DNA of 64,000 bases from Sporolactobacillus sp. CQH2019 (lineage in GTDB: Bacteria; Bacillota; Bacilli; Bacillales; Sporolactobacillaceae). The DNA lies in the NCBI RefSeq assembly GCF_028765345.1, contig NZ_JARAJZ010000004.1:62001-126000 (forward strand), given 5' to 3'. The translations under genes were made by a program, and so were the position numbers. This document shows positions 22,179 to 32,840 of the stretch, in pieces (positions within the stretch are counted from its first letter, which is position 1; each line of letters begins with the position of its first letter). The notes under the pieces were generated by a model. It was given only the letters and a program-made list of their open reading frames with translations. It was not told the origin of the DNA and did no database searches.

Positions 22179-23222
22179 CTACTCTATGACCCGGCCGGCC
22201 GCCGCTTTGGACAGACGGTTCATAATCGCCTTGCCGATGCCTTCTTCCGCAAACGTTTCGCTATAGATTACATCGACTTTTCTGCTGTCAAAATCCCTGA
22301 GTACGGCGAACAGATTGTGGGCAACGCTTTCCGGCTCACTTCGCCGGCCGCAGGCAAGCACGACATCGGCAAGCGGATAACGGGTTCTGTTTTCTTCCGT
22401 CGTCAGAACGCCGACCCGCCGATCGCTGTTTTTCTCGTGAGCGACGAGGCCGCGGATCTGTTCCCCGCCGCCCGGCACTAGATACATGACGGCTTCCGGA
22501 GCATAATGCTTGTACTTCATTCCCGGTGCTTTTGGAGTCTGATCCGGGCGGGTCATGGCCGGGTCGTCGGCAACCGGACCGATTGCCTCAATCAGCTGTT
22601 CGCGGGAAATGCCTCCGGGACGAAGAATGGTAACGGGCGTGGTTGTGCAGTCGACAACAGTGGATTCGACGCCCACCCCGGTCTCGCCGCCGTCAATGAT
22701 TCCGGCGATACGGCCGTCCAGGTCATGCAGTACATGCTCGGCTTTCGTCGGGCTCGGATGCCCGGACCGATTCGCCGACGGGGCCGCGATCGGCAAATGG
22801 GCTGCACGGATCAACGCGCGGGCTACCGGATGGTCCGGCATTCGGATCGCTACGGTCGACAGTCCGGCCGTTACTGCATCGGATACTTCGCCGCGCGAAG
22901 GCAGAACGAGGGTCAGCGGCCCCGGCCAAAAAGTATCCATCAGTTTTTTGGCAATCGGATTGATCTCCGTACAGATTTCCCTGACCTGCTCCAGCGTCGC
23001 AACATGAACAATCAGCGGATTGTCGCTCGGCCTTCCTTTTGCTTCATATATTTTCTTAATCGGTTCTCTTGATTTCGCATTTCCCCCCAGTCCGTACACC
23101 GTTTCCGTAGGAAAAGCGACGACCTCACCTTCGATCAGGCATTGCGCCGCAGCTTTGATCTGCGGATCATTTTCCAGCCCGGCGGCCTGAGGATCCGCCC
23201 GCCACTGTTTTGTCTCTACCAT
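22179..23222 (-). CDS. tsaC: threonylcarbamoyl-AMP synthase (Sua5/YwlC)
   Basis: Makes threonylcarbamoyl-AMP from threonine, bicarbonate and ATP for the t6A37 modification of ANN-decoding tRNAs. The 347-residue protein is the long Sua5 type. A YrdC domain at about 25-215 has KGRPSDNPL and SAPSANRSGHPSPT, and a C-terminal Sua5 domain from about 235 begins PGMKYKHYAPEA. AAGGAG lies before the ATG. The neighbours spoIIR and mntP match the B. subtilis ywl region. Confidence 0.95.
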   Translation of the reverse strand: MVETKQWRADPQAAGLENDPQIKAAAQCLIEGEVVAFPTETVYGLGGNAKSREPIKKIYEAKGRPSDNPLIVHVATLEQVREICTEINPIAKKLMDTFWPGPLTLVLPSRGEVSDAVTAGLSTVAIRMPDHPVARALIRAAHLPIAAPSANRSGHPSPTKAEHVLHDLDGRIAGIIDGGETGVGVESTVVDCTTTPVTILRPGGISREQLIEAIGPVADDPAMTRPDQTPKAPGMKYKHYAPEAVMYLVPGGGEQIRGLVAHEKNSDRRVGVLTTEENRTRYPLADVVLACGRRSEPESVAHNLFAVLRDFDSRKVDVIYSETFAEEGIGKAIMNRLSKAAAGRVIE

Positions 23223-23399
23223 GACGATTTCTCCTTTTTATTCAATAAATTAACCGCTCCGTCCCGTTTGCTTTCAGATCACCACACTGCAAAAACCGGC
23301 TTTTCGGCCGGTCCGTTTGCTTTATATTTGCTATCAGTATACACCATTTTACCATTCTTAGGCTGTGCCCCTCAACGGTCCGCCGTGAGCTCCGCCTTT

Positions 23400-24056
23400 T
23401 TATCCCATCACTGCATCCCAGAGTTTCACAACAAAGTCAAAGACGAACGAGTGAACTTCAACCTGCTTGGCCTGAGCCCCTGCCCGGCCGGCCGCTGCGG
23501 TTTTCATTGAAGCCTTCTGCGCAGAGCCGGATGTGCCATTTGTATAGTTGTCCCTGACCGCCTCGCTGTTGGAAAAGTCGAGGAAACAGAGCGGAGGAAA
23601 CAGGACACACCACCAGTTGGCTCCCTTCCCGTCACCGAGTGAGATCACCAGAGCCTTATATTTTCCGGCAGGGTAGACATAATTTCCGTACATTTTTGTC
23701 GGAAAGTCCGCCTCTCCGAGTTTTATATTGAAAGTCTCACTTGCATGAACCTTGCGCAGCGTTTGCCTGACAATCTGCCGCAGTTCAGGCATGTGAGAGC
23801 GGATGACCGTATCGGCCTGCTTCTCCGATTTCAGATCTCTGACCCAGCCGGTGATGTTGCTGTTGACCGCATCGCGCACCTGGCGTTTCACTGCCTGATC
23901 GGCGGGCGTGTCGCTGTTTGCAAGAATACGCAGCCGGATCGCATCCTGCGGGATCGGTCCCTGCCCGGCCGCCTGGAACGGACCGTTTTGCCAGAAGAAA
24001 AAAACAGATGCTAGAGTGATAGATAATAGAATAAATGCGGATAAGGATTTTTTCAT
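23400..24056 (-). CDS. spoIIR: SpoIIR, forespore signal for pro-sigma-E processing
   Basis: SpoIIR is secreted from the forespore into the intermembrane space and activates the SpoIIGA protease, which releases sigma-E in the mother cell. The 218-residue protein has an N-terminal signal segment (about 5-22) and the family motif IRLRILANSDTPADQAVKR at about 40-58. The WWCVLFPPLCFLDF segment near 150 is also typical. The ATG at 24056 is chosen because AAGGAGG lies eight bases upstream; the frame opens eight codons earlier. A sigma-F-like promoter overlaps the start of the open frame, just past the prmC stop. Confidence 0.94.
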   Translation of the reverse strand: MKKSLSAFILLSITLASVFFFWQNGPFQAAGQGPIPQDAIRLRILANSDTPADQAVKRQVRDAVNSNITGWVRDLKSEKQADTVIRSHMPELRQIVRQTLRKVHASETFNIKLGEADFPTKMYGNYVYPAGKYKALVISLGDGKGANWWCVLFPPLCFLDFSNSEAVRDNYTNGTSGSAQKASMKTAAAGRAGAQAKQVEVHSFVFDFVVKLWDAVMG

Positions 24057-24077
24057 GAGACCCGCCTCCTTATCCGA

Positions 24078-24107
24078 CATTGTAGTCAGGAAGACGGGAA
24101 ACTAAAC
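24078..24107 (-). promoter_or_regulatory. sigma-F-like promoter of spoIIR
   Basis: GTTTA, 15 bases, GACTACAATG on the minus strand, ending 21 bases before the ATG. The -10 shares GAnnACAATG with the spoIIQ promoter at 4382-4411. The only short gap between prmC and spoIIR holds exactly this element. Confidence 0.65.
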
Positions 24108-24121
24108 ATGCCCGGCGGAGA

Positions 24122-24997
24122 TTATTTTTTCTCGATGACAGCCAGAACGTTGCGGTCGCGCCCCGACAGATCCTTTTCAACCGCCAGATTTTCAATCCGG
24201 CCCGGAAATGCCTGTTCCACCAGTGCCTGTACCGCCGGGCCTTGCGAAGCGCCGATCTCGAACGCCAGCAGAATACGGGGCCTGCTCCCGATGATTGCCG
24301 GAAGTATCTGCAGAATCCGGCGATAAAAATCGAGGCCGTCTTCCCCGCCGAACAAGGCCAGATGCGGTTCATAATTCTTCACCGTGTCGCTCAATTCCCC
24401 CATTTCCAGGCAGGATATATAGGGAGGATTGGAAACAAGCACATCGAACGCTCCGCCTTTGAACGGTTCAAGCAGGCTGCCCTTCCGGAACAGGACCGGC
24501 GCCCCCAGAATCTTCGCGTTTTCCTCGGCAATCACAAGCGCATTGGCTGAGATATCGACTGCGGCCACCCGCCATTCGGGATGTTCCAGAGCAAGCGTCA
24601 CGGCAATCGCTCCGCTGCCGGTCCCAATATCGCAGACGGACAATCGGGAGCCGGCAGCGAAAAATCGCTTGGCCCAGACCCCGACCCGGTAAACCAGTTC
24701 TTCCGTTTCCGGGCGCGGAATCAGTACATCGGGAGTCACCTTGAACAGGCGGCCGTAAAACGGCGTCTGTCCGACCATATACTGGGCAGGCGTCCCTTTC
24801 AGCGCATGCTCCGTGATATGCTCTCTCAGCCAGGCGGCGTCCTGATCCGAGAGCGGTTCGCGGATATCGGCCAGAAGATCCGTCCGCGTCAGGCCGAGCC
24901 TGCTGCAAAGTAGAATTTCGCCGATGTTTTCGTCGCGATTGTATTTTTTTAAAAAAGAGGACGCCCACCTGAGCGCTTCAAATCGTTTCCATGTCAC
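24122..24997 (-). CDS. prmC: release factor glutamine methyltransferase
   Basis: Methylates the glutamine of the GGQ motif in release factors, using S-adenosylmethionine. The 291-residue protein has a helical N-terminal domain, the SAM-binding loop DIGTGSGAI at 123-131 and the catalytic NPPYI at 190-194. Its ATG overlaps the prfA stop by four bases, so enzyme and substrate are translationally coupled. Confidence 0.96.
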   Translation of the reverse strand: MTWKRFEALRWASSFLKKYNRDENIGEILLCSRLGLTRTDLLADIREPLSDQDAAWLREHITEHALKGTPAQYMVGQTPFYGRLFKVTPDVLIPRPETEELVYRVGVWAKRFFAAGSRLSVCDIGTGSGAIAVTLALEHPEWRVAAVDISANALVIAEENAKILGAPVLFRKGSLLEPFKGGAFDVLVSNPPYISCLEMGELSDTVKNYEPHLALFGGEDGLDFYRRILQILPAIIGSRPRILLAFEIGASQGPAVQALVEQAFPGRIENLAVEKDLSGRDRNVLAVIEKK

Positions 24998-26067
24998 CGG
25001 ACATCCGCCTGTTCCATTTTTTTCGCCTGTTCATTTAAAATCAGCGCGTTGATAATTTCGTCAAGTTTTCCGTTCAGGACCTGGTCGAGCTGGTGAACGG
25101 TCAGCCCGATCCGGTGATCGGTCACGCGATTCTGAGAAAAGTTGTAAGTACGGATCCGTTCGGAACGGTCTCCGCTGCCCACTGCCGATTTTCTTGTCGA
25201 ATCGTACTTCGCCTGCGCTTCTCTTCGATATTTGTCATAGACGCGGGCGCGCAGCACTTTCATCGCCTTTTCTTTATTTTTGATCTGCGATCGCTCCTCC
25301 TGGCAGGAGACAACAATGCCGGTCGGGATATGTGTCAGCCGGATCGCCGACATCGTTGTGTTGACGCTCTGCCCGCCGGGACCGCTGGAAGCGAAACGGT
25401 CGACACGGATGTCCTTCTCGTTCAGCTCGACCTCGACCTCTTCTGCTTCCGGAAGAACGGCTACTGTTGCGGTCGACGTGTGAATCCGCCCTCCCGATTC
25501 CGTTTCCGGCACCCGCTGAACGCGGTGCGCGCCGTTTTCATACTTCAGCCTGGAATATGCGCCCTTGCCGGTAACCATAAAGACGATTTCCTTATAGCCT
25601 CCGATTTCATTCGGGCTGGCATCGACAATCTCTGTCTTCCAGTTCTGCTGTTCGGCGTAACGTGAATACATCTTAAACAAGTCGCCCGCAAACAGTGCCG
25701 CCTCATCGCCGCCCGCCGCACTGCGGATCTCAACGATCACATTGCGGTCATCGTTCGGATCCTTCGGAATGAGCAGCCGCTTGAGCCGCTCTTCAAGCGA
25801 CGCTTTCTCGGCCCCGAGACGGTCGATCTCATCGTGAACCATTTCTTTCATACCGGCGTCCATCCGGTCGTCGAGCATGGTTTTCGCATCGCCGAGTTCA
25901 GCAATCGTTTTTTTATAACTCCGGTAGACGGCGACGATCTCCTGAAGATCCGACTGCTCCTTTGAATAGTCGCGCAGCTTTTTCGGATTGTTGACCACGT
26001 CGGGATCGGCCAGAAGCTGGTTCAGTTTCTCATAGCGCTCCTCCAGCGTCTGTAATCGTTCAAACAT
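24994..26067 (-). CDS. prfA: peptide chain release factor 1
   Basis: RF1 reads UAA and UAG and triggers peptide release. The 356-residue protein has the stop-codon recognition tripeptide PET at 187-189 (the PxT motif of RF1) and GGQ at 231-233. The ATG at 26067 ([11 protein letters not shown]) follows GGGTG by five bases. The open frame starts ten codons earlier without a ribosome site. First gene of the prfA-prmC pair. Confidence 0.97.
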   Translation of the reverse strand: MFERLQTLEERYEKLNQLLADPDVVNNPKKLRDYSKEQSDLQEIVAVYRSYKKTIAELGDAKTMLDDRMDAGMKEMVHDEIDRLGAEKASLEERLKRLLIPKDPNDDRNVIVEIRSAAGGDEAALFAGDLFKMYSRYAEQQNWKTEIVDASPNEIGGYKEIVFMVTGKGAYSRLKYENGAHRVQRVPETESGGRIHTSTATVAVLPEAEEVEVELNEKDIRVDRFASSGPGGQSVNTTMSAIRLTHIPTGIVVSCQEERSQIKNKEKAMKVLRARVYDKYRREAQAKYDSTRKSAVGSGDRSERIRTYNFSQNRVTDHRIGLTVHQLDQVLNGKLDEIINALILNEQAKKMEQADVR

Positions 26068-26174
26068 TTTTTCACCCCATCTATTGCAGAAAAGCATCCG
26101 GCATCCGTGTATGATTCTTTAATCATTATATTATACGTTTCTTTAACGCGTCAAAAACAGGCGGACGAACCGTG

Positions 26175-26747
26175 TCAGATTGGCGGATGCAGATAGCAGC
26201 GCCTGCAGACCGGATAATAGCTCTCATTGCCGCCGATTTGAATCTGATCGCCGCTGTAGACCGGTTTTCCGTTGCCGTCAATCCTCAGATTCATCGTTGC
26301 TTTTCTCTCGCAGAACCAGCAGATCGTTTTTATTTCTTCGATCTTGTCGGCATAGAGCAGCAGATACTTGCTTCCTTCAAACAGCTCATTGCGGAAATCA
26401 TTTTTGAGCCCGAATCCCATCACGGGAATATGGCATTCATCGACTATTTTCGCCAGCTGAAGCACATGGACTTTCGTCAGAAACTGGGCTTCATCGACCA
26501 GAACACAGTAAGGCCGCGGTTGATAATCGCAGACGATGCTGAAAATATCGGTTTCGGGAAAAATCGGAATCGCCTTTCGCTTGAATCCGATCCGGCTGGA
26601 AATCGATCCGACTCCGTCCCGATTGTCCAGACCCGATGTAAACAGCAGAACGGGTTTCCCCTGTTTCTCGTAGCTGTGCGCGACTTTAATGATCTCAATC
26701 GATTTGCCGCTGTTCATCGTTCCATACTTGAAGAAGAGCTGTGCCAT
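26175..26747 (-). CDS. tdk: thymidine kinase
   Basis: Phosphorylates thymidine for dTTP salvage. The 190-residue type II enzyme has a P-loop at 9-16 (GTMNSGKS, with Asn where many have Phe), the catalytic glutamate in DEAQF (Glu86) and four zinc-binding cysteines (Cys143, Cys146, Cys181, Cys184). Upstream of prfA as in B. subtilis. Confidence 0.96.
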   Translation of the reverse strand: MAQLFFKYGTMNSGKSIEIIKVAHSYEKQGKPVLLFTSGLDNRDGVGSISSRIGFKRKAIPIFPETDIFSIVCDYQPRPYCVLVDEAQFLTKVHVLQLAKIVDECHIPVMGFGLKNDFRNELFEGSKYLLLYADKIEEIKTICWFCERKATMNLRIDGNGKPVYSGDQIQIGGNESYYPVCRRCYLHPPI

Positions 26748-27053
26748 TTTTTTCTTCCCTTCCGCGTCTTAAAAATCATTGTTCCGATCTAACCGCCGGC
26801 CGGATTCAGCAGCTTTCCCGTGTTTCAGCGTGTGTTTCCTATCAGAACCCGGCCGGATCCGACCGGCTGCGCTGCAAAAGAATCGGCCGGCGGCTAAACA
26901 GCCAAGGTTTTTCCTTAAGGCCGAGCATTATTTTCATTGGAAAATCCGGCCTCGCCAGGCCTCCGGCGCAGACAGGCCTTCGCTGCAGGGACGGGGCCGC
27001 AGGACGCGGCGCTTCCCATTCGGCCGTTTATCCTATTTTATACTTTCCGCGGT
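26748..27053. other. intergenic region rpmE-tdk
   Basis: About 300 bases, GC-rich, without a gene. It must contain the tdk start region (GGAAGGG before the ATG); no confident promoter hexamers are visible. Confidence 0.4.
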
Positions 27054-27083
27054 ATAAAAAAACAGGCAGGATGCCCTGCCCGC
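27054..27083 (-). terminator. terminator downstream of rpmE
   Basis: On the minus strand GGGCAGG, loop GCAT, CCTGCC, then GTTTTTTT. A compact, classical intrinsic terminator. Confidence 0.8.
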
Positions 27084-27109
27084 ATTTTCTGCCTCTCAGG
27101 TTCAAAAAA

Positions 27110-27179
27110 GCGAAAACGGCCGATTCCGCATGGCACAGTTGAAAAACAAATCCTGTGCCGATCGAAAAAGCCGTTTTAA
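27110..27179 (-). promoter_or_regulatory. long bipartite hairpin after rpmE
   Basis: AAAACGGC and GGCACAG on one side pair with CTGTGCC and GCCGTTTT on the other, giving two 7-8 bp helices stacked around an internal loop. On the minus strand the structure ends in TTTTCGCTTTTTT, so it may be a first, weaker terminator 26 bases past the rpmE stop. Confidence 0.5.
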
Positions 27180-27204
27180 TTTCCTGCCGAATATCAAAAC
27201 CAGA

Positions 27205-27450
27205 TCATTTGATGTTATATTTCTTCTTAAATCGATCGACACGGCCGCCCTTGTCTGCAAATTTCTGGCGGCCTGTATAGAACGGATGCGAATCGGAACT
27301 GATTTCGACCGTTATCAGCGGATATTCGTTGCCGTCTTCCCACTTGATCGTTTGATTCGATGTTTTTGTAGAACCGCTCAGAAATTTGAAACCGGTGCTT
27401 GCGTCCATAAATACAACGGGATGGTAATCAGGATGGATGCCTGCTTTCAT
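27205..27450 (-). CDS. rpmE2: ribosomal protein L31, type B (cysteine-free)
   Basis: An 81-residue L31 of the 50S subunit. It begins [16 protein letters not shown] and contains [18 protein letters not shown], both typical of type B (YtiA-like) L31. The CxxC zinc motif of type A is absent; there is no cysteine at all. The ATG at 27450 has AAGGAG nine bases upstream. Here the zinc-independent form occupies the rho-tdk locus where B. subtilis carries the zinc-binding RpmE. Confidence 0.94.
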   Translation of the reverse strand: MKAGIHPDYHPVVFMDASTGFKFLSGSTKTSNQTIKWEDGNEYPLITVEISSDSHPFYTGRQKFADKGGRVDRFKKKYNIK

Positions 27451-27659
27451 CTCATTCATCTCCTTTTCGCCCTGACTGTTCTCTCAAGCCAGAGTCTGAT
27501 AGCATAATGCACAACGAGTATTATAGCAAGCCGGCCGGCGATTTGCAAGCGTCCGTTCCGCGTGCTTGCGTAGACAGGCGGCCGCAGCCTTCATCCGGCA
27601 GAAAATCGTCTATACCGAAACGAAGAGCGGCCGCAGCAGGCCGCACAATGAACGTGCTG

Positions 27660-28934
27660 TCAGCTCTGTGCATGAATCAGGCCGCTTTTTTCCTTATCAA
27701 ACAGATCGAAAAATTCCTGATTCGACTTGGTTTCCCTGATCCGTTTATAAAAATGTTCCACAAATTCCTGTGATTCATCCATCGTCTTGCGCATGGTCCA
27801 CAGTTTTTCAAGATGATCCTGACTGATCAGCAGTTCCTCTTTTCTCGTTCCCGAACGGCGGATATCGATTGCCGGGAAAATGCGCCGTTCCGCGAGACGG
27901 CGGTCGAGGTGCAGTTCCATGTTGCCTGTTCCCTTGAACTCTTCATAAATCACGTCGTCCATACGCGATCCCGTGTCGATCAGCGCCGTGGCCAAAATCG
28001 TCAGGCTGCCGCCTTCTTCAATATTCCGCGCCGCACCGAAGAACTTTTTCGGTTTGTGGAAAGCCGCGGGATCGATCCCGCCGGAAAGCGTGCGGCCGCT
28101 CGGCGGAATGACAAGATTGTAGGCACGTGCCAGCCGGGTCAGGCTGTCCATGAGGATGACGACGTCCCGCTTGTGCTCAACGAGACGCATGGCCCGCTCA
28201 AGCACAAGCTCCGATACTTTTACATGATTCTCGGGCACTTCGTCAAAGGTCGAGCTGACGACATCTCCTTTGACCGAGCGTTCGATATCCGTCACTTCCT
28301 CAGGCCGCTCATCGACAAGCAGAACCATCAGTTCCACGTTCGGATAATTGATGCTGACGCTGTTTGCAATCTCTTTCAGCAGCGTTGTCTTTCCGGCCTT
28401 CGGAGGCGCGACAATCAGTCCGCGCTGCCCGAATCCGACCGGAGAGATCATATCGATAATCCGCGTCGAAAAGCTTTCTCTCGTTGTTTCTAAAATCATC
28501 TGCCGGTTCGGGTAGAGCGGAGTCAGCGCCGGAAAATGGACCCGTTCTTTCGCCGTATCGGGATTTTCCCCATTGATCGCCTCAACCCTCAGCAGGCCGA
28601 AATAGCGCTCGTTTTCTTTCGGCGGCCGTACCTTGCCCGTTACTTTATCGCCATTGCGCAGGTCGAAGCGGCGAATCTGTGAAGCAGAAATATAAATATC
28701 CTCCGAACTCGGTGAATAGTTGATCGGGCGCAGGAAACCGAACCCTTCCGTCGGAATGATTTCCAGAATGCCTTCCATCAGGGACAGCCCATCCTGTTCC
28801 GCCTGCTTCTTCAATATCGAAAAAATCAGTTCGCGTTTGGTCAGTTTGCTGTAATAGGATACTTTGAATTCCTTAGCATGCTCATATAATTCTTTCAGTT
28901 TCATATTTTCCAATTCTGCTAATGTTATTGTCAT
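27660..28934 (-). CDS. rho: transcription termination factor Rho
   Basis: A hexameric RNA-dependent ATPase that ends transcription. The 424-residue protein has an N-terminal Rho-N helix bundle (about 1-45), the RNA-binding cold-shock domain (GFGFLRP at 64-70) and the ATPase core with P-loop APPKAGKTT at 176-184. The Walker B and Q-loop region [15 protein letters not shown] is near 258. The secondary site motif [22 protein letters not shown] (in part: [13 protein letters not shown]) is intact. Gene order murA2-glpX-rho-rpmE matches B. subtilis. Confidence 0.98.
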   Translation of the reverse strand: MTITLAELENMKLKELYEHAKEFKVSYYSKLTKRELIFSILKKQAEQDGLSLMEGILEIIPTEGFGFLRPINYSPSSEDIYISASQIRRFDLRNGDKVTGKVRPPKENERYFGLLRVEAINGENPDTAKERVHFPALTPLYPNRQMILETTRESFSTRIIDMISPVGFGQRGLIVAPPKAGKTTLLKEIANSVSINYPNVELMVLLVDERPEEVTDIERSVKGDVVSSTFDEVPENHVKVSELVLERAMRLVEHKRDVVILMDSLTRLARAYNLVIPPSGRTLSGGIDPAAFHKPKKFFGAARNIEEGGSLTILATALIDTGSRMDDVIYEEFKGTGNMELHLDRRLAERRIFPAIDIRRSGTRKEELLISQDHLEKLWTMRKTMDESQEFVEHFYKRIRETKSNQEFFDLFDKEKSGLIHAQS

Positions 28935-29371
28935 TATCGCACCACACTTCTTTAGAGTTGTATTGCCATTTTTTCGATTGTCTTTTATGGTGAAAGGTGT
29001 TTAATTTAGAAGGTCTCATGCTGATGCTTGCCGTCGGCATGGTTTCATGCCCGAAATGTAAGAAGCCCGCACGTTGCTGTGCGCCGGAGAGAAAACTGGA
29101 GCTCATTTGAAAGAGTATCACTTGCGCGAACACAAGCTGATGAGGCGATCAGGAAACGGACAACCCGTCTCCATAATCAGATCGCAGACTGAGCCACTGA
29201 TCGAACTGCCTAATTCACCCGATTTTAAACTTATTCTATTTCTTTTTTATCACATTATACCCGTTTTAGCAACTCTTACAACATTAAAAAAACGAAAACT
29301 TCGGCGGCAGACTGGGACCGGGACGGTATTTCCGCTGCCGTCCGCTGTTCCGGCTGCACCTTCGGGCAAAT
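28935..29371. other. leader region of rho
   Basis: About 440 bases between glpX and rho. It is AT-rich near 29220-29300 and probably carries the rho promoter and a long untranslated leader. I see no riboswitch and no gene with a ribosome site. Confidence 0.4.
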
Positions 29372-29413
29372 AAAAAACACGGAAAACAATTCATCCGCGT
29401 TTTTCCATTTTTT
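29372..29413. terminator. terminator of glpX
   Basis: GGAAAAC and GTTTTCC form the core of a stem flanked by AAAAAA and TTTTTT runs, so it can act in both directions. It lies 31 bases past the glpX stop. Confidence 0.7.
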
Positions 29414-29443
29414 CTTTTCAATATGTTCTTCTAATCCCTTTTC

Positions 29444-30427
29444 TCAGACTACCTGTATTTCAGGAAGCACGAGACCCGGTTTCCGGCTGAGGATGTGTGC
29501 CCCGTTAATAAAACGGAGTGTGCCCGATTTTGCACGCATGACCAGTGAATGGGTCTCGCCCCGGTCCGCCTTGGGATAACGAACGCCCCGCAGCAATTCG
29601 CCGTCCGTTACGCCTGTAGCGGCAAAAATCGCATCATCGCCGCTGACCAGATCCTCCATGCGCAGGACCTTGCCCGGATCCTCGATCCCCATACGGCGGC
29701 AGCGTTCCTTTTCATGAACGGAGCGGGGCAGAAGCCGGCCCTGGAAATCACCGCCCAGACACTTCATTGCCACCGCCGAAATCACGCCTTCAGGTGCGCC
29801 TCCCGACCCAAGCAGCATATCTACCCCCGTCTTGTCAAATGCTGCATTTAACGCACCGGCAATATCTCCCGCGGGAATCAGTTTGATTCGCGCCCCCGCT
29901 TTGCGGATCTCGGCAATCAGCCGTTCATGCCGTTCCCTGTCCAGAACGGTCACGACCAGATCGCAGACGTCCTTTCCTTTGGCCTTCGCTACCGCCCGCA
30001 GATTATCGGCCACCGGAGCATCAATGTCGACCTTCCCCGCCGCTTCGCATCCGACAGCCAGCTTATCCATATACATATCCGGCGCATGCAGCAGATGGCC
30101 GTGATCGGCGACCGCCAGCACAGCCATCGCATTCCACGAACCTGCCGCTACGATGCTCGTTCCTTCAAGCGGATCAACCGCGACATCGACTTCGGGTCCG
30201 CAGCCCGTGCCGAGCCGCTCACCGATATAAAGCATCGGTGCATGGTCCATCTCCCCTTCGCCGATCACAACAGTTCCGCGCATCGGAATCGTATCGAAAA
30301 CACGACGCATGGATGAAGTTGCCGCTTCATCCGCCTCATCTTTTTTACCAAGCCCCATCCATCTTGCCGATCCCAGGGCTGCCGCTTCCGTCACCCGGAC
30401 AAGTTCCATTGACAAACTTCTTTCCAC
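29444..30427 (-). CDS. glpX: fructose-1,6-bisphosphatase class II
   Basis: Hydrolyses fructose-1,6-bisphosphate in gluconeogenesis. The 327-residue protein has the metal-binding [15 protein letters not shown] near residue 58 and [12 protein letters not shown] near 88, and [12 protein letters not shown] near 207. It is the GlpX type, unrelated in sequence to B. subtilis Fbp class III. Position between murA2 and rho is as in B. subtilis. Confidence 0.96.
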   Translation of the reverse strand: MERSLSMELVRVTEAAALGSARWMGLGKKDEADEAATSSMRRVFDTIPMRGTVVIGEGEMDHAPMLYIGERLGTGCGPEVDVAVDPLEGTSIVAAGSWNAMAVLAVADHGHLLHAPDMYMDKLAVGCEAAGKVDIDAPVADNLRAVAKAKGKDVCDLVVTVLDRERHERLIAEIRKAGARIKLIPAGDIAGALNAAFDKTGVDMLLGSGGAPEGVISAVAMKCLGGDFQGRLLPRSVHEKERCRRMGIEDPGKVLRMEDLVSGDDAIFAATGVTDGELLRGVRYPKADRGETHSLVMRAKSGTLRFINGAHILSRKPGLVLPEIQVV

Positions 30428-30701
30428 GTCATTAGCCCCTTTTCAAAGAGATTGCTGTCACATGTCATATATGAGTTATATTTCATTAAATATGATACAC
30501 TATTTAGCCTCTTTTGGAAAGCGCTTTTATAACGAAGCATTAAAAAAAGGCGCGCATCATCCGGACGAAAAATCCCGGCCAGTGCGCCGCCTCTGTTCCA
30601 TATTTATAAATATCAGGGTCCGTATGCCGCAGCGGATCCTCTGTCATTCATTTCTGCAGCTCTAACTCTGCTTGCGAAAGTTCCGCTTCAGCCGGATGGG
30701 C

Positions 30702-31997
30702 TTATTCCTGCTCCTTCAGGCTTTCGCGGACCTCCTCATCCAATAGCGGTTCACGCCAGACATAAGCACCGATTCCCTGCAGCTTTTCCATCAGATGGTC
30801 GTAGCCGCGGTCAATATGCTCCACGCCGGCAATTTCCGTAATGCCGTCAGCGATCAGCCCGGCAATCACAAGAGAGGCACCCGCCCGAAGATCGGTCGCC
30901 TTGACGCGTGCTCCTTCCAGCCCTGCTGGACCGCTCAGAATGGCCGACCGGCCTTCCACTTTGACACTGGCACCCATACGCCGCAATTCATCAATATGCT
31001 TGAAACGTGCTCCGTAAATTGTATCGGTAATAATGCTTGTTCCGACCGCCTGTGTCAGCAGACTGGTCAGCGGCTGCTGCAGATCGGTTGGGAATCCCGG
31101 ATAGACAAGCGTCTTTACATCGGCGCTTTTCAGGCTTCCCCTGCTTTTCGAAACGAGGATCTGGTCTTCGCCGACCTGGACATCCGCTCCCATCTCAAGC
31201 AGCTTGGCCGTCAGCGATTCCACGTGCTGAGGGATAACATTGTCGATCAGAAGCTCCCGGCCTTCCGCCGCGCCGATAATCATGAACGTTCCTGCCTCAA
31301 TCCTGTCAGGGATGATCATGTGGCGGCAGCCGTGGAGCGTATCGACACCGTCGACACGGATCACATCGGTACCCGCTCCCTTGATCTTTGCGCCCATGCT
31401 TGTCAGAAGCGTTGCCACATCAATAATTTCCGGTTCTTTGGCCGCATTTTCAATCACCGTCTGACCCTTAGCCCTGACCGCAGCCAGCATGATGTTGATC
31501 GTCGCCCCGACGCTGACCACGTCCAGATAGATCCGTGCGCCTCTCAGTTCCTTTGCACGCAGATAAATCGCACCGCGTTCATTCGTCACTTTGGCTCCGA
31601 GTGCTTCAAAACCCTTGATGTGCTGATCAATCGGACGCGGCCCCAGGTTGCATCCGCCCGGAAGGCCGATGACGGCTTTGTGGAAACGGCCGAGCATCGC
31701 CCCCATCAAATAGTACGAGGCACGAAGCTTCTTAACCGAACCGTTCGGAAGCGGCATGTCCACCATTTCTCTCGGATCGATGATCAGCGTATTATCATGA
31801 AAAGTAATTTTGCCGCCTATTTCGCGAAGCAGCCGGCAAAGCGTCTGGACATCCGAAATATCGGGAAGCTGGTCGATAGTTACGGGCGAGTCGGCAAGAA
31901 TAGTCGCCGGGATCAGTGCGACCGCACTGTTCTTTGCTCCGCTCACCTGAACGGAGCCGCTCAGAATGTGGCCGCCTTCAATCAGTAATTTTTCCAT
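30702..31997 (-). CDS. murZ: UDP-N-acetylglucosamine 1-carboxyvinyltransferase 2
   Basis: A second MurA paralogue (MurAB/MurZ type), 431 residues. The PEP/fosfomycin cysteine lies at about Cys116 in GGCNLGPRP and the substrate motif SGAKNSA near residue 20. Its GCNLGPRP loop differs from GCAIGSRP of murA1. The ATG at 31997 has AAGGAAG ten bases upstream. In B. subtilis the paralogue in this position is dispensable and sits next to fbaA; fbaA and tal are absent here. Confidence 0.95.
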   Translation of the reverse strand: MEKLLIEGGHILSGSVQVSGAKNSAVALIPATILADSPVTIDQLPDISDVQTLCRLLREIGGKITFHDNTLIIDPREMVDMPLPNGSVKKLRASYYLMGAMLGRFHKAVIGLPGGCNLGPRPIDQHIKGFEALGAKVTNERGAIYLRAKELRGARIYLDVVSVGATINIMLAAVRAKGQTVIENAAKEPEIIDVATLLTSMGAKIKGAGTDVIRVDGVDTLHGCRHMIIPDRIEAGTFMIIGAAEGRELLIDNVIPQHVESLTAKLLEMGADVQVGEDQILVSKSRGSLKSADVKTLVYPGFPTDLQQPLTSLLTQAVGTSIITDTIYGARFKHIDELRRMGASVKVEGRSAILSGPAGLEGARVKATDLRAGASLVIAGLIADGITEIAGVEHIDRGYDHLMEKLQGIGAYVWREPLLDEEVRESLKEQE

Positions 31998-32024
31998 GGT
32001 CAAAATTCTTCCTTTTCGATTCAA

Positions 32025-32359
32025 TCGCTTTGTAAGCCATTCTCATAATCGCCGGAAAAATCGGCAGAATCTCCGCTGAAAAATGGGCAGGCCGGCTAAA
32101 TCATTCTATGTACGGACATAGGTATCCTTACCATTTTTAGAAAAGTTTTTTTCAGATCCGAAGTCTACGGACCGCATTCCGCCTTTTAAAAATCTGGTGC
32201 AAACCCGTCTGCTCTCCGCCTTTCACGGATAAAGGATCCCTTGTACGATGCCGTGCATTGAGCTATCACCCACAGTATAGCACAAAAAAGAAAATCGTGC
32301 CGCCGCTCGTTGCAGGATCGCTGGATGACGCAGCCGGTACGTCGGCCTGTTTCATTTTT
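32025..32359. other. intergenic region spo0F-murZ
   Basis: About 335 bases without a gene. In B. subtilis this interval holds fbaA and ywjH. No remnant of either is visible here. A promoter for murZ is expected but not recognised. Confidence 0.45.
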
Positions 32360-32761
32360 TTAGCGATTCGTCTGTATTTCAGGCGGCGCTTCCCTTTTTA
32401 CAAGATCCGTCAGTTCCTGAAGATCGAACGGTTTTGAAAAATGAGCAATCGCACCGCCGGCTATTGCATTTCGAATGATATCCTGATCGCCGTATGCGGT
32501 CATAATCACAACTTTAACTTCCGGCTTTTCCTGCTTGATCCTTTTTAAAGTCTCGAGGCCATTCATGCCCGGAATCTTCATATCCAGCAGGACAAGTACC
32601 GGATCGTGTTCATGAACCGCCTTCAGCGCCTGCGGGCCGCTCGAAGCGAGCAGGGTTCGATATCCTTCTTTTTGAAAAATTTCATTGAGAAGAAGCCGGA
32701 TGCCATACTGGTCATCCACGATCAATAGTTTCACGCCATGATCCGCTGCAGTATTTTCCAT
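32360..32761 (-). CDS. spo0F: Spo0F, single-domain response regulator of the phosphorelay
   Basis: Receives phosphate from sporulation kinases and passes it to Spo0B, which feeds Spo0A. The 133-residue protein is a lone receiver domain with acidic pocket Asp16-Asp17, phosphorylation site Asp60 in LLDMKIPGMNG, the MTAYGD threonine near 88 and the SKPFD lysine near 110. The surface stretch VDDQYGIRLLLNEIF is nearly identical to B. subtilis Spo0F and forms part of the kinase/Spo0B interface, which makes the assignment firm. A sigma-H-like promoter lies upstream. Confidence 0.96.
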   Translation of the reverse strand: MENTAADHGVKLLIVDDQYGIRLLLNEIFQKEGYRTLLASSGPQALKAVHEHDPVLVLLDMKIPGMNGLETLKRIKQEKPEVKVVIMTAYGDQDIIRNAIAGGAIAHFSKPFDLQELTDLVKREAPPEIQTNR

Positions 32762-32840
32762 TCCTGTGCCTCTTTTCCTGTCTGGGGATGCCTGATTTCA
32801 TGTCGGCTGCACAAATTCACCATTTTGGAATACTTTCTGA

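Noticed and set aside
30795-31988. 397-residue plus-strand frame opposite murZ
   Set aside because: It is antisense to a certain gene, rich in Arg, His and Cys as expected for a shadow frame, and has no ribosome site.
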